Positions 44,206 through 53,157 of a stretch of DNA of 64,000 nt are shown here, piece by piece. Source of the DNA: VRUE01 sp035318745 (GTDB lineage: Bacteria; Actinomycetota; Thermoleophilia; Solirubrobacterales; 70-9); contig DATHEA010000021.1 in assembly GCA_035318745.1 (NCBI GenBank), forward strand, positions 252,484 through 316,483. Direction: 5' to 3'. The notes below the pieces were generated by a model that was given only the letters and a program-made list of their open reading frames with translations, searched no databases and had not been told where the DNA came from. A program made the translations under genes and the position numbers. The number at the start of each line of letters is the position of its first letter. Within the stretch, counting starts at the first letter, position 1.

Positions 44206-45801
44206 CTACAGCGGCTTCAGGCGGGTCTTTTCGACCCGGGCGAGCTTGCGTTTGAGGCGCCTGAATTCTTCGTCCTGGTGGGGCGTGCGTTTGTGACCGC
44301 TGAAGGCTAGGTTCGTCTTCTCCAGCGGGTCGGTCTTCAGGTCGTACATCTCCCACTGGGGCCGCTTGCGACCTTTGGCGTCGTAGTACTTGGCCAGCTT
44401 CCATCGCCCTTCGCGGATGCTGACGATGTGGTTGGGGGCTTTCGGGTAGGGGCGTTTGGACTGGCCGGACTGGTAGTCGTCGTAGGTGAAGACGACGTAG
44501 TCCTGCGCGGTGCGGTTCGAGGAGGGGTGCAGGACGAGCTTCGAGTAGTCGACCCCCTGCCAGTTCGCGCGGGCGCTCTTTGGCGCTGCCGCCAGGCTTG
44601 CCAGCGTCGGCAGGAAGTCGACGTGGGAGACGAGCGCGTCGGTCTGCGCCGGCTTGGGGAACAGCTTCGGGTTCGAGTAGACGAGCGGGACCCGCGTCGC
44701 CTCCTCGTAGAAGTTGAAGTTCTTCTGCCGCAGGCCGCCGTGGGCCAACCCCATCTCCCCGTGGTCTGCCGTGCGGACCACCAGCGTGTTGTCGAAGAGG
44801 CCCGTCTCTTCGAGCTTGTCGAGGACGTTGACCAGGTAGCTGTCGGAGGAGCGCATCAGGTTGCCGTAGAAGTTCAGGTAGTTGCGCCGTTCTTCGGCGT
44901 CTTCCGGCTTTCCGGTGAGGTTGAAGATGCGCAGGAATTCCGCCTGGACCGAGGGCTTGGTCGAGAGGTCTTCATCCCAGGTCTCCGGTTCGTGGATGTT
45001 CCCCGGGAGCCAGGTGTCGTCGTAACCCGCTTCCTTGAAGGTTTTGCTCGGGTAGAAGAGGACGTCGTGCGGGTTGACCACCGAGACCACCATGAAGAAG
45101 GGCTGCTCCTGGGCCGCGTTCGAGCCCAGGTACTCGAGCGCGCCTTCGGCCGCCCCTTCGCCGGTCGAGTCGATGAAGCGCCCGTCGTTGTCGACGAAGC
45201 CGCCGCCGGCCTCGGGAACGCTTTGGTTGGCGCCCGCGTCCGGCGGGTTCCAGCGATCGAAGCCATACCTTTCGAGGTCGGAGGGCATCGCGTTTTCCTT
45301 CTCGGCCGGCTTCGCGCAGTGCCACTTGCCCTTGTAGACGACGTGGTAGCCCGCCGCCTTCATCACCGTGGCGAGGTTCTTCAGGTCGACCGGCAGGTCC
45401 ACCTGCGGGTTCTTCGGCGGTTCCATGTCTTCCTCGAGCGTGTACTTGACCCCGTGCTGGGCCGGGAAGTAACCGCTCATCAGGGTCGAGCGCGCCGGCG
45501 AGCACATGCAAGCGTTGGTGAAGGCGCGTTCGAAGCTGAGCCCGTGTCGCCGCAGGCGCCTCATCCCTGGCAGGTTCTGGCGCAGCCAGTTCGGCGGGAA
45601 GTGTTGGATCGCCCGCTCCTGGTCGGTGAGGAAGAGGAGGATGTTCATCCCGGCGACGTCGCGCCGCTTCCCTTTCGCCGCGGCGAGCGCCTGCTCGACG
45701 CCGGCGCCCTGGGCCAGCAGGGCGGCCGCCGCAGCGGTCGCCCCGGACCCGATCAGCTCCTTGCGGGTGAGCCCGCCCTCGCGCTTGTCGGTTCGGCTCA
45801 T
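44206..45801 (-). CDS. Exported sulfatase (type I, formylglycine type)
   Basis: 531 residues. The N-terminus TRKELIGSGATAAAAALLAQ looks like a Tat-type signal with RK instead of RR. The catalytic motif CSPARSTLMSG has Cys100, to be oxidised to formylglycine. Metal ligands appear in MNILLFLTDQE and later RTADHGEMGLAHG. The substrate is unknown and could be a sulfated glycan or another sulfate ester. The ATG overlaps the stop of the propeller gene (ATGA). The FGE-like gene two positions upstream is a natural suspect for maturation but lacks the key cysteines. Confidence 0.9.
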   Translation of the reverse strand: MSRTDKREGGLTRKELIGSGATAAAAALLAQGAGVEQALAAAKGKRRDVAGMNILLFLTDQERAIQHFPPNWLRQNLPGMRRLRRHGLSFERAFTNACMCSPARSTLMSGYFPAQHGVKYTLEEDMEPPKNPQVDLPVDLKNLATVMKAAGYHVVYKGKWHCAKPAEKENAMPSDLERYGFDRWNPPDAGANQSVPEAGGGFVDNDGRFIDSTGEGAAEGALEYLGSNAAQEQPFFMVVSVVNPHDVLFYPSKTFKEAGYDDTWLPGNIHEPETWDEDLSTKPSVQAEFLRIFNLTGKPEDAEERRNYLNFYGNLMRSSDSYLVNVLDKLEETGLFDNTLVVRTADHGEMGLAHGGLRQKNFNFYEEATRVPLVYSNPKLFPKPAQTDALVSHVDFLPTLASLAAAPKSARANWQGVDYSKLVLHPSSNRTAQDYVVFTYDDYQSGQSKRPYPKAPNHIVSIREGRWKLAKYYDAKGRKRPQWEMYDLKTDPLEKTNLAFSGHKRTPHQDEEFRRLKRKLARVEKTRLKPL

Positions 45802-47219
45802 TTGTTCCTCCGGAAGATGTCGACGGCGTTGCTGCCGAACGAGGTCGAGTAGAGATAGCGGCCGTTGGGGCTGAGCGCGATCGAGCTGACCCCGCGCAGC
45901 GCGCGTCCGTGCGTGCAGCCGGGGACCGGGCGGGTTGCGACGCAGCCCGCGAGACCCGGCTTCTGAGTCACCGCACCGGATTCCGCGCTGCGGTCGAGGA
46001 CGTCGATGGCGCCCGTGGCAAATGCCGCCGTGTACACATTTGCTCCGTCCGGAGAGAGAGCGAGACCCTCGGGCGAGCTGAGCGCGCGGCCGAAGGAGCA
46101 GCCGACGGCACGCAACCAGACCAGGCAGGCCGAGGTGCCTTCCTTCTGTGCGAGGGCGCCCGAGGACGCCGCGCGGGTGAACGAGGTGACGCTGTTGCTG
46201 AACAACGAGGTCACGTATGCGTCATCGTCGCCGGGGCTGACCGCCACCGCGTTCGCGCCGTTCAGCTCCAACCCGGTAGTGCAGCCCGCGAGCGCCGCAT
46301 CGACGATGCAGCCGCTGCCGTTTGCCTGGGTCAACGCACCGGTGGACGGATCCCGCGCGAGCACGACGACGGCGGAGGACAGGGCCGTGGCGACGTAGAC
46401 GCTCTTACCGTCGCCGCTGATCGCCATCCCCTCCGGTGCACCCAAAGCAAGCCCGACGGCACAGCCGCTCGTCGCCTCGGCGAGGCAACCGGCGCTGCCG
46501 GACAGCTGCGCGATCGCGCCGGTCGACGGGTCCCGGCCGAAGGCGACGACCGCGTTGCCGAAGAACGAGCCGACGTAGACGTTCTTCCCATCCGGGCTGA
46601 CGACGACCACGTCGGGACCGAGCAGCGCCGTTGCGGTGGCGCAACCGGGAAGCGGCACGCCCGAGACACAGCCCGCCGCGCCGGGGAGCTGGTGTAGCGC
46701 GCCGGTCGAGCGGTTGCGCTGGAAGGCGGTGACGGCGTTGCTGCCCCGCGAGGTGACGTAGACGTTGCGGCCGTTGGGGCTGATCGCGACCGAGTTCGGG
46801 CCGTTGAGCCCGACGGCTTTGCCGCATTCGAAGGCGCCTTTCGCCGCGACGCACCCGGCGGCGCCGCTCGGCTGCCCGAGCGCTCCGGTCTTCGGGTTGC
46901 GCCTGAACACGGCGACCGCGTTGCTGCGCGACGAGGCGACGTAGACGTTCTTGCCGTCGGCGCTGACGGCGATCGCGCGCGAGCCCATGAACGGGCCCGG
47001 GCCCTCGAGTGCGCGCGCCGTCCCACAGCCTTTGGCGGGAGTCGAGCGATCGACTAGGCAGCCGCGCGCTCCCGGCAGCTGTTTCAGCGTTCCCCGCTTC
47101 GCCGCGTTCTTACCGGCGTGCTGGGGCGCCGCGGGCGCGGCGAGCGCACCCGCCGGCAACGCCAGCGCCACGAGGGCCACAAGCAGGGCAAATGCGCGAC
47201 GTGGGAAGTCGGAGATCAC
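45798..47219 (-). CDS. Exported YVTN-type beta-propeller protein
   Basis: 473 residues. A signal peptide covers about 1-28 (RRAFALLVALVALALPAGALA). Seven to eight repeats of about 50 residues follow, each with the pattern A-I/V-S-P/A-D/N-G-K/R-N/S-V-Y-V, N-A-V-x-x-F/L-x-R and a paired-Cys insert (GCLVDRSTPAKGC, GCVSGVPLPGC). This is a lactonase/YVTN-like propeller with extra disulfides. Such propellers bind partners or ligands outside the cell; catalysis is not evident. It overlaps the sulfatase gene by 4 bp, so the two products likely work together. Confidence 0.85.
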   Translation of the reverse strand: MISDFPRRAFALLVALVALALPAGALAAPAAPQHAGKNAAKRGTLKQLPGARGCLVDRSTPAKGCGTARALEGPGPFMGSRAIAVSADGKNVYVASSRSNAVAVFRRNPKTGALGQPSGAAGCVAAKGAFECGKAVGLNGPNSVAISPNGRNVYVTSRGSNAVTAFQRNRSTGALHQLPGAAGCVSGVPLPGCATATALLGPDVVVVSPDGKNVYVGSFFGNAVVAFGRDPSTGAIAQLSGSAGCLAEATSGCAVGLALGAPEGMAISGDGKSVYVATALSSAVVVLARDPSTGALTQANGSGCIVDAALAGCTTGLELNGANAVAVSPGDDDAYVTSLFSNSVTSFTRAASSGALAQKEGTSACLVWLRAVGCSFGRALSSPEGLALSPDGANVYTAAFATGAIDVLDRSAESGAVTQKPGLAGCVATRPVPGCTHGRALRGVSSIALSPNGRYLYSTSFGSNAVDIFRRNK

Positions 47220-47267
47220 TCTGGGCGGAGCGTATTTGCGCCTGCGGACAGGCCCGGGGCCGCCGGG

Positions 47268-48548
47268 TCAGCGCTTGCTCACTGCGAGGCTGCCGAGCAC
47301 GCCGATGCGGATGCCCAGCCACGGGTAGGTGGCGTTGTAGAACGCGTTGTCCTGCGGCTGCAGGCCGACCGCCGAGAGCCAGAGCTGGTAGACGGAGGCG
47401 TTGGCGATGCCGCCGTGCAGCCGGCGCCAGATCCGGTGTCCCTTCGCTCCGAACGGCGGCGGGGTGATCGTGTCGGTCCACTCGACCGCGTTGCCGCCCT
47501 GGTCGAGCGTCCCCCACGGCGAGGTGGTCTTCGCCTGGCCGACCGTGCTGAGACTGCCCTGGAAGGCCTTGGCGTAGTTGGCCGGGGCGATCCCAAATGG
47601 GTTCACGCTGGAGCATTCTTCGCTGCCGAACGCCGCCGGGCACCAGCTCGGGGCAGCTGCTCCAGAGGCATGGAAGGTCGCCAGCGGCTGGGTCGAGGCG
47701 TTGGTGACGTCGCCGGTGGTCGGATCGAGCGTCGTCGGCTTTGGTTCGCTCGCCGCTTCGTCTTCGGTTTCGAACACGCCGGGATTGGTCGGGTACTTCC
47801 AGTAGGAGTACTTCCCTTTGCCACTGGGGTCGAAGTATGCGGCCTTGATCCACTCGTTCTGGCTGGGGACGACGAAGCCGGATTTGTGCGAGCGGGTCAT
47901 CGCCCGTTCGGTCATGTCGTACATCCCCCGCTCGGTCACCCTCGACAGTCGAACGCGGTAGGTGACGTAGCGGAAGCCGCCTTCGCGGCTGGCTTTTTTG
48001 GAGAGCAGGCGGCCGTTGTAGAGGGAGTTGACGAAGCGCGCCGAGCGCAGGAAGTTGGCGAAGCCGTAGGGCTTGTCGGCCCATTCGGGCGAGGCCACCG
48101 AGTAGTGGCGCCCCTTGCCCACGCTTGCGGCGAAGTCGATCTGGCCGTACTTGGGCCAGCCGATCGAGCTCTCGTTCGGGCTGTAGAGGTTGTGTTTGTC
48201 ACGACCCGCCGGGTCGACCGTGTTGAGGAACGCCACCCACTGGGCGACGGTGACCTCGAGCTGGCCGATGCCGTACCCGTATTTGACTCCGCCGACCATC
48301 TGACAGGGAGGCGTGTGCGCTTCCTGCGGGGCTTCCTTGCAGGAGCGGTAGATCGCGTCTTTGAAGGGGGTGATCCCGACCGAGGGGTTCCCCGGGGCGC
48401 CCACTTTGACCGTCTTCAAGGTCAGGATCGATGGAGCTGGCGCGGCATGCGACATCGCCGGCCCGGCGAGCGCCGCCGTCGCGATGAAGATCAGCGCCGC
48501 GAAAAAGCGGGTGTGCAGGGCAGCGAGCGAGGCATGGCGAGTTGGCAT
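47268..48548 (-). CDS. Exported FGE/SUMF1-like domain protein lacking the catalytic Cys pair
   Basis: 426 residues. A signal peptide lies at about 1-36 (FFAALIFIATAALAGPAMS). The rest is a formylglycine-generating-enzyme-type fold: YGIGQLEVTVAQWVAFLNTV, VPSQNEWIKAAYFDPSGKG, NPFGIAPANY and QGGNAVEWTDT. The C-terminal region (RIWRRLHGGIANASVYQLW to GIRIG) aligns to where true FGE has two copper-binding Cys, and none is there. It is therefore more likely a carbohydrate- or protein-binding relative than a sulfatase activator. It lies 48 bp upstream of the propeller gene on the same strand. Confidence 0.85.
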   Translation of the reverse strand: MPTRHASLAALHTRFFAALIFIATAALAGPAMSHAAPAPSILTLKTVKVGAPGNPSVGITPFKDAIYRSCKEAPQEAHTPPCQMVGGVKYGYGIGQLEVTVAQWVAFLNTVDPAGRDKHNLYSPNESSIGWPKYGQIDFAASVGKGRHYSVASPEWADKPYGFANFLRSARFVNSLYNGRLLSKKASREGGFRYVTYRVRLSRVTERGMYDMTERAMTRSHKSGFVVPSQNEWIKAAYFDPSGKGKYSYWKYPTNPGVFETEDEAASEPKPTTLDPTTGDVTNASTQPLATFHASGAAAPSWCPAAFGSEECSSVNPFGIAPANYAKAFQGSLSTVGQAKTTSPWGTLDQGGNAVEWTDTITPPPFGAKGHRIWRRLHGGIANASVYQLWLSAVGLQPQDNAFYNATYPWLGIRIGVLGSLAVSKR

Positions 48549-48663
48549 GTTTTCCTATCGACCGGGGTTGGCGATGCGTTAATCGGCGAATCGGCTTCTT
48601 CGCCGCGGCAGACGAAAACCCCTCATTCCGCCAGTCGCTGGCCGCCGGGCACGGGACGAAACC

Positions 48664-49200
48664 TCAGGCGTCGCGCGCCGGCGTATCGGGGATGACGTCT
48701 TTTGGCTCGCGCGAGAGCTTCGCGAAGCCCCGGAGAACCCGCGCCATGGTCAGGAGACCCTTCGGAGATCTCAGGTTTATGCCGCCGAGGAGCTGGCGTA
48801 GGAACGAGAGCTGATCGAAGTACACCCGCTCGCAGACGAGCTCATCGTTCTCGTCAAAGACGAAGAAGGCGGTCATGCGGACCTTGAACGACCCGCCCGT
48901 CGGGGGTACCGGTCCGAGCGGCCCGCGGTGGGTGCCAAGCAGATAGAACTCGGCGACCACAGCGTCGTCGCAATGCCGGAGCGCGATCATCTCGTGCCGC
49001 TGGTCGGGAAATGCCACACGCGTTTCGTGGTAGTAGCCGCGCACCGCTCCATCACCGTCGTGCACCGTTTGCGTGGGCACGATCTCGTAGCGCGGATGCG
49101 GGAAGGTCGAGAGGACCGCGTCCCAATCCTGCTCCACCTCATCATGGAAGTGATCCAGCACGACCTTCTCGCGGCGTGCTCGGACGTCGTCGGTAAGCAC
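48664..49200 (-). CDS. SnoaL/NTF2-like protein
   Basis: 178 residues forming an NTF2-type cone: VLDHFHDEVEQDWDAVLSTF, VRGYYHETRVAFPDQRHEMI and VRMTAFFVFDENDELVCERVYFDQLSFLRQL. SnoaL-like proteins include cyclases, isomerases, hydratases and non-enzymes. The His and Asp residues in the cavity are compatible with an enzyme, but the substrate is not evident. No signal peptide is seen, which sets it apart from its exported neighbours. It starts 4 bp after the CocE-type hydrolase gene ends. Confidence 0.8.
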   Translation of the reverse strand: MLTDDVRARREKVVLDHFHDEVEQDWDAVLSTFPHPRYEIVPTQTVHDGDGAVRGYYHETRVAFPDQRHEMIALRHCDDAVVAEFYLLGTHRGPLGPVPPTGGSFKVRMTAFFVFDENDELVCERVYFDQLSFLRQLLGGINLRSPKGLLTMARVLRGFAKLSREPKDVIPDTPARDA

Positions 49201-49204
49201 TCTC

Positions 49205-51481
49205 TCAGGGCGCTGCCGGCAGGTTCGCGAAGGCCTGGTAGGTGCGACAGGGCTCTCCCCGCAGGCCCGGGCAGGGCGGCAGTCCGGTCGGCACGCTCAC
49301 CCCGGGCACGACGGGCAGAAGGAGTCTCGAAGGCGTTTTCCCTCCGTAGGCAATCGCGACCTGCGCAGTGCTGCCCTCTGGCTCGGCGCGATCGAAGGCC
49401 CAGATCGGCTGGGTGCCGTTGGGCGCGGCGATCGTCACTCGGATCCGTGAGCCCGCCCGATAGGCGTGGCCCTCGTAGTAGAGCGGGATCGTGACCGGAA
49501 CGAACTGACCGGCGGGCAGCGGTTCGACGTCCGATTCCCGCAGGCTCAGCACCGGCTCGAGCGGGGTGCTCTTTTCGGCATCGAGCCTGCGCTCGTTGCC
49601 TCGCACCCAGCCGTTCTGCACGAAGGTCTCCTTGCCGTCGGGCCTGACCTCGCTGATCGTCGCTTGGAGGTCGACGTTGGGAGTGGAGGAGCGGACCCAC
49701 ACGTTCACCGCGCCGGCGCCGATCACGGTGGTGTTCGCGCTCAGCGGAGCGGTGAGGTAGGAGACGGCGCTCCCCGGTGGGCTCTGTTCCCATTCGTATT
49801 TGGGCGTCGCGGTCCAGAGGCCGCCGGAGCCCGAGCCGGTGTCGCCGCTGAAATCGGTCTTCGGCAGGGCGTTCGCGTCCCAGGTGAATTCGTCAGCACT
49901 CTGGCCGGCGGGCGGACTGCCACTCAAGGCGCCCCCCGGCGAGAGGTACCAGGCCTTTGCTTCGGTACCGGACACCGGGAATTCGTTGAAGGACTTTTCG
50001 AAGCCAGGGTACGGCTGGCCCGGTTGGAGCCCGCCGGCGCCGTTGTCGAAGAGGACCCTGACCTGCTTCAGGTTTTCGAAGGCGCCCCGCGCCAATCCAT
50101 AGGTCGGCAGCAGCTGGATGGAGTCCAAGGGCAGAGTGAGCCCGGGGATGCCCATAGCTTCCTGGAAGATCAGCGGCGCGGCGGCATGGGCTGCCGCGCC
50201 GGCGACGATCGGTGGTCGCTTTGCGACGTAGAGCTCGAGGAAGTCGAGCCAGCGGTTGAACGTTGCCGGGTCCAGCGAGTCGACGTGGGTGCCGTTGGTG
50301 AAGGTGAACCACTTGCGAGAGGTGCCGGTGAAGTGCTCGGCGAGGTCCGAGCAGTGCCCCCCGGTTTGCTCGTCGGTCCACTGACAGGCGAGGAAGGTCG
50401 GCACGTCGATCTTGTGGACGAAGGTGATCGGCGAGAGTGGGTCGGCGACTTCGGGGTTGTAGTGGCTGTTTTCTTCGATCTTTTTCAGCAGGTCGACCGC
50501 GTCGGGATGCAGGGCCTGGTTTTCGGCGCAGGCCTGGTCGCCTTCCTGGATGCGTTCGTAGGACCACGCCTGACCCGTGGTCGGGGACGCCGCTTCGGCG
50601 TCGTGGACCCGGTCTTTGGCCCATTCGAGCGCGAACCCCGTGTTGAGGATCCCGCCCGGATAGAGCGTCGTCTGAGTGTTGTCGATCACCGACAGCGGTG
50701 AGATCGCGGCCAGGCTCGGCGGCTGGGTCGCGGCGGTGAACAGCTGACTGATGCCGCCATAGGAGATGCCCATCATCCCGACTTCGTGGTGCAGGACCCA
50801 GGGCTGGCGCGCGATCGTCTCGATCACGTCATAGCCGTCGAGGCCCTGCAGCGGCTCGAAGAAGTCAAACGCGCCGCCGGAACACCCGGTGCCGCGCATG
50901 TTGACGTCGACCACGGTGAAGCCCATCAGGTTGGCCAGAATCGAGATCCCGTTTTCGGGGCCAGCCGGATTCGCGTACGCGTAGCCGGAGTACTCGATCA
51001 GGGTCGGCGTCGGGCCGCTCGGCAGAGGCGGCAGTTCGACGCCGGGCAGGATGTGGGTCACGTCCTGCGGCGGATGCACGTCGATCGCCAGCTCGGTCCC
51101 GTCGCGCGTGGTCAAGTACCCGTAGCCGCTCGACGGGATCGACTGGTTGTAGATGCTGGTGTCGGGCGGCGCGGATTGCGTCGTGAGGACGTCGAGCGGT
51201 TCCGATTTCGGCCCGCCGGAGGTGAGACCGACGCGGTAGCCGCTCCCCGGTTCCACGTTGCGAAAGAGGATCCCGCCGAGTTCGTTCGCGCTGCGCGATT
51301 GGACTTCCTGTTCGCTGCCGTCGTAGAGAGAGACCTGAGCTCCCGAGGGGAGACCCGTCGCATAAACCTGCTCGACGCTCCCGTGCGCCTCGAACGAAGG
51401 CCCGGCCGGGTCGGCGGCGGCATGCCCGGGAACGAGCAACAGCGCGAGCAGCCCACACCCGAACGCCATCGACAGCGCCAC
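49205..51481 (-). CDS. Exported CocE/NonD-type (X-Pro dipeptidyl-peptidase-like) hydrolase
   Basis: 758 residues from GTG 51481; ATG 51469 or TTG 51526 are alternatives. GTG is preferred because it starts downstream of the palindrome at 51520-51535 and gives a signal peptide (MAFGCGLLALLLVPGHAAA). The alpha/beta-hydrolase domain has TRDGTELAIDVHPP, VVDVNMRGTGCSGG and the nucleophile GMMGISYGGISQLF. The C-terminal jelly-roll domain (FVPVTIPLYYEGHAYRAGSRIRVTI) is that of S15/CocE enzymes. Substrates of this family range from peptides to esters. It is first in the exported-protein cluster. Confidence 0.88.
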   Translation of the reverse strand: MALSMAFGCGLLALLLVPGHAAADPAGPSFEAHGSVEQVYATGLPSGAQVSLYDGSEQEVQSRSANELGGILFRNVEPGSGYRVGLTSGGPKSEPLDVLTTQSAPPDTSIYNQSIPSSGYGYLTTRDGTELAIDVHPPQDVTHILPGVELPPLPSGPTPTLIEYSGYAYANPAGPENGISILANLMGFTVVDVNMRGTGCSGGAFDFFEPLQGLDGYDVIETIARQPWVLHHEVGMMGISYGGISQLFTAATQPPSLAAISPLSVIDNTQTTLYPGGILNTGFALEWAKDRVHDAEAASPTTGQAWSYERIQEGDQACAENQALHPDAVDLLKKIEENSHYNPEVADPLSPITFVHKIDVPTFLACQWTDEQTGGHCSDLAEHFTGTSRKWFTFTNGTHVDSLDPATFNRWLDFLELYVAKRPPIVAGAAAHAAAPLIFQEAMGIPGLTLPLDSIQLLPTYGLARGAFENLKQVRVLFDNGAGGLQPGQPYPGFEKSFNEFPVSGTEAKAWYLSPGGALSGSPPAGQSADEFTWDANALPKTDFSGDTGSGSGGLWTATPKYEWEQSPPGSAVSYLTAPLSANTTVIGAGAVNVWVRSSTPNVDLQATISEVRPDGKETFVQNGWVRGNERRLDAEKSTPLEPVLSLRESDVEPLPAGQFVPVTIPLYYEGHAYRAGSRIRVTIAAPNGTQPIWAFDRAEPEGSTAQVAIAYGGKTPSRLLLPVVPGVSVPTGLPPCPGLRGEPCRTYQAFANLPAAP

Positions 51482-51519
51482 CCTGTGCCGGCCTCGCCAG
51501 CGGTCGACTGATCCCGCTC

Positions 51520-51535
51520 TACTCAAGATTGAGTA
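51520..51535. promoter_or_regulatory. 16-bp perfect palindrome in a divergent promoter gap
   Basis: TACTCAA-GA-TTGAGTA is a perfect 7-bp dyad with a 2-bp centre, located between the CocE-type gene (minus) and the DGPF gene (plus). It is a plausible dimeric repressor operator for one or both genes. The regulator is not identified. Confidence 0.5.
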
Positions 51536-51652
51536 TTTGTACCACGCTGGGCGAGGTTCGAAACGTCCCAGGTGTCCTTTTAGCGGCGTCTCGTTCGTCT
51601 CTAGGCTGGGTGGTCGAATGGCGGCCGCCGAGAACCTGACCAGGAGGCACCA

Positions 51653-51997
51653 ATGCAATACATGCTGTTGATCTACTCGGGCGATTCGATGAACGAGTTC
51701 GGGAAGCTCCCCGAGGACGAGCAGAAAGCGGTGCTCGGCGAGTACTACGCGATCTCCGAGCTGCCGGGCGTCGTGGGCGGCGACCAGTTGCAGCCGGCCG
51801 ACACCGCGACCACGGTCCGGGTCGAGGGCGGACAGGCGCTGACCACCGACGGTCCCTTCGCGGCGACCAAGGAGGTCCTCGGCGGCTACTACCTGCTCGA
51901 GGCCAACGATCTCGACGCGGCGCTGGAGGTCGCGGGACGGATCCCGGCCGCGCGGATGGGTGGCGCGATCGAGGTGCGCCCGGTGGTGGAGCGCTGA
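51653..51997 (+). CDS. DGPF/YCII-domain protein
   Basis: 114 residues, one YCII domain. It starts MQYMLLIYSGDSMNEF and carries LTTDGPFAATKEVLGGYYLLEA, the DGPF motif, and the MGGAIEVRPVVE end. An AGGAGG lies at about 51640-51645. DGPF proteins are genetically tied to ECF42 sigma factors, and their biochemical function is unknown. The TGA stop overlaps the likely CTG start of the sigma gene by 3 bases (CTGA). The two probably form a signalling pair. Confidence 0.92.
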   Translation: MQYMLLIYSGDSMNEFGKLPEDEQKAVLGEYYAISELPGVVGGDQLQPADTATTVRVEGGQALTTDGPFAATKEVLGGYYLLEANDLDAALEVAGRIPAARMGGAIEVRPVVER

Positions 51998-53157
51998 TCG
52001 AGCGCGTCTTCAGAGAGGAGTGGGGACGGGTCCTCGCCACCCTGATCGGCTTCCTCGGCGACTTCGACCGCGCCGAGGAAGCCACCCAGTCCGCCTTCGC
52101 GGCGGCGGCGGAGCGCTGGCCGCGGGACGGCACTCCCGCCAACCCCCGCGCCTGGCTGATCGCGACCGCCCGCAACCAGGCGATCGACCGCGTCCGCCGC
52201 GAGCGGACGCTGGCGAGCAAGGCGCCGCTGCTCGAGGCGCCTGAGGCCGTGGACGAGAACCTCGAAGACTCGGCCTTCCCCGACGAGCGGCTGGAGCTGA
52301 TCTTCACCTGCTGCCACCCGGCGCTCGGCACCGAGGCGCAGGTGGCCCTGGCGCTGCGGACGCTGGGCGGGATGGCGACGGCTGAGATCGCCAGGGCCTT
52401 CCTCGTCCCCGAGGCGACGATGTCCAAGCGCCTGGTCCGGGCGAAAAGGAAGATCAGGACGGCGGGGATCCCCTTCCGCGTGCCGCCTGACCACCTGCTT
52501 CCCGACCGCCTGACGATGGTGCTCGCGGTGATCTACCTGATCTTCAACGAGGGCTACGGCGGCCGCAACGAGCTGGCCGCCGAGGCGATCTGGCTCGGCG
52601 GCGCGCTGGTCGAGCTGATGCCCGACGAGCCCGAGGCCCACGCCCTGCTGGCGCTGATGCAGCTCAGCGACTGCCGCCGCGACGCCCGCTTCGCCCACGG
52701 GTCGCTGGTCCTCCTCGCCGACCAGGACCGCTCGCTCTGGGACCGGGATCAGATCGAGCGAGGCCGCTTGGCCCTGGACCGCTGCCTCGCCCTAGGCGGC
52801 CGCGGCGAGTACGCGCTGCAGGCGGCGATCGCATCCCTCCACCTTGAGGATCCCCAGGACTGGCCCCAGATCGCCGCCCTATATAAAGAGCTCTCCCGCC
52901 TCACCGGCTCCAAGGTGGTGGAGCTGAACCGCGCAGTAGCCATCGCCGAAACAGGCCAGGTCGACCAGGCCCTGGAGCTGGTGGAGAGCTTGGAGCTGGA
53001 GACCTACCCCCACTTCCACTCCACTAGAGCCGAGTTCCTGCGCCGACTGGGCCGGGTCGACGAGTCGCGAGACGCCTACGAGACGGCGATAGCGCTGGCC
53101 CCATGCCAACCGGAGCGGGAGTTCCTGGAGCGCCGCCGGGGCGAGCTTGGGGCCTGA
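51994..53157 (+). CDS. ECF42-type RNA polymerase sigma factor with TPR tail, probable CTG start
   Basis: About 387 residues. The first ATG (52249) lies inside sigma region 2, while conserved codons before it read IERVFREEWGRVLATLIGF and ARNQAIDRVRRER. The only reasonable start is CTG 51994, which overlaps the DGPF stop. Region 2 spans about 1-85. Region 4 is ALRTLGGMATAEIARAFLV and TMSKRLVRAKRKIR at about 130-170. The C-terminal about 200 residues are TPR-like helices (LAVIYLIFNEGYGGRNELAAEAIWLG) typical of ECF42, which replace an anti-sigma factor. Target promoters are unknown. Confidence 0.93.
   Translation: MIERVFREEWGRVLATLIGFLGDFDRAEEATQSAFAAAAERWPRDGTPANPRAWLIATARNQAIDRVRRERTLASKAPLLEAPEAVDENLEDSAFPDERLELIFTCCHPALGTEAQVALALRTLGGMATAEIARAFLVPEATMSKRLVRAKRKIRTAGIPFRVPPDHLLPDRLTMVLAVIYLIFNEGYGGRNELAAEAIWLGGALVELMPDEPEAHALLALMQLSDCRRDARFAHGSLVLLADQDRSLWDRDQIERGRLALDRCLALGGRGEYALQAAIASLHLEDPQDWPQIAALYKELSRLTGSKVVELNRAVAIAETGQVDQALELVESLELETYPHFHSTRAEFLRRLGRVDESRDAYETAIALAPCQPEREFLERRRGELGA

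Noticed and set aside
47268..48548. Calling the FGE-like protein the formylglycine-generating enzyme of the neighbouring sulfatase
   Set aside because: The two catalytic cysteines of FGE are missing and the protein is exported, whereas FGly formation should precede export.
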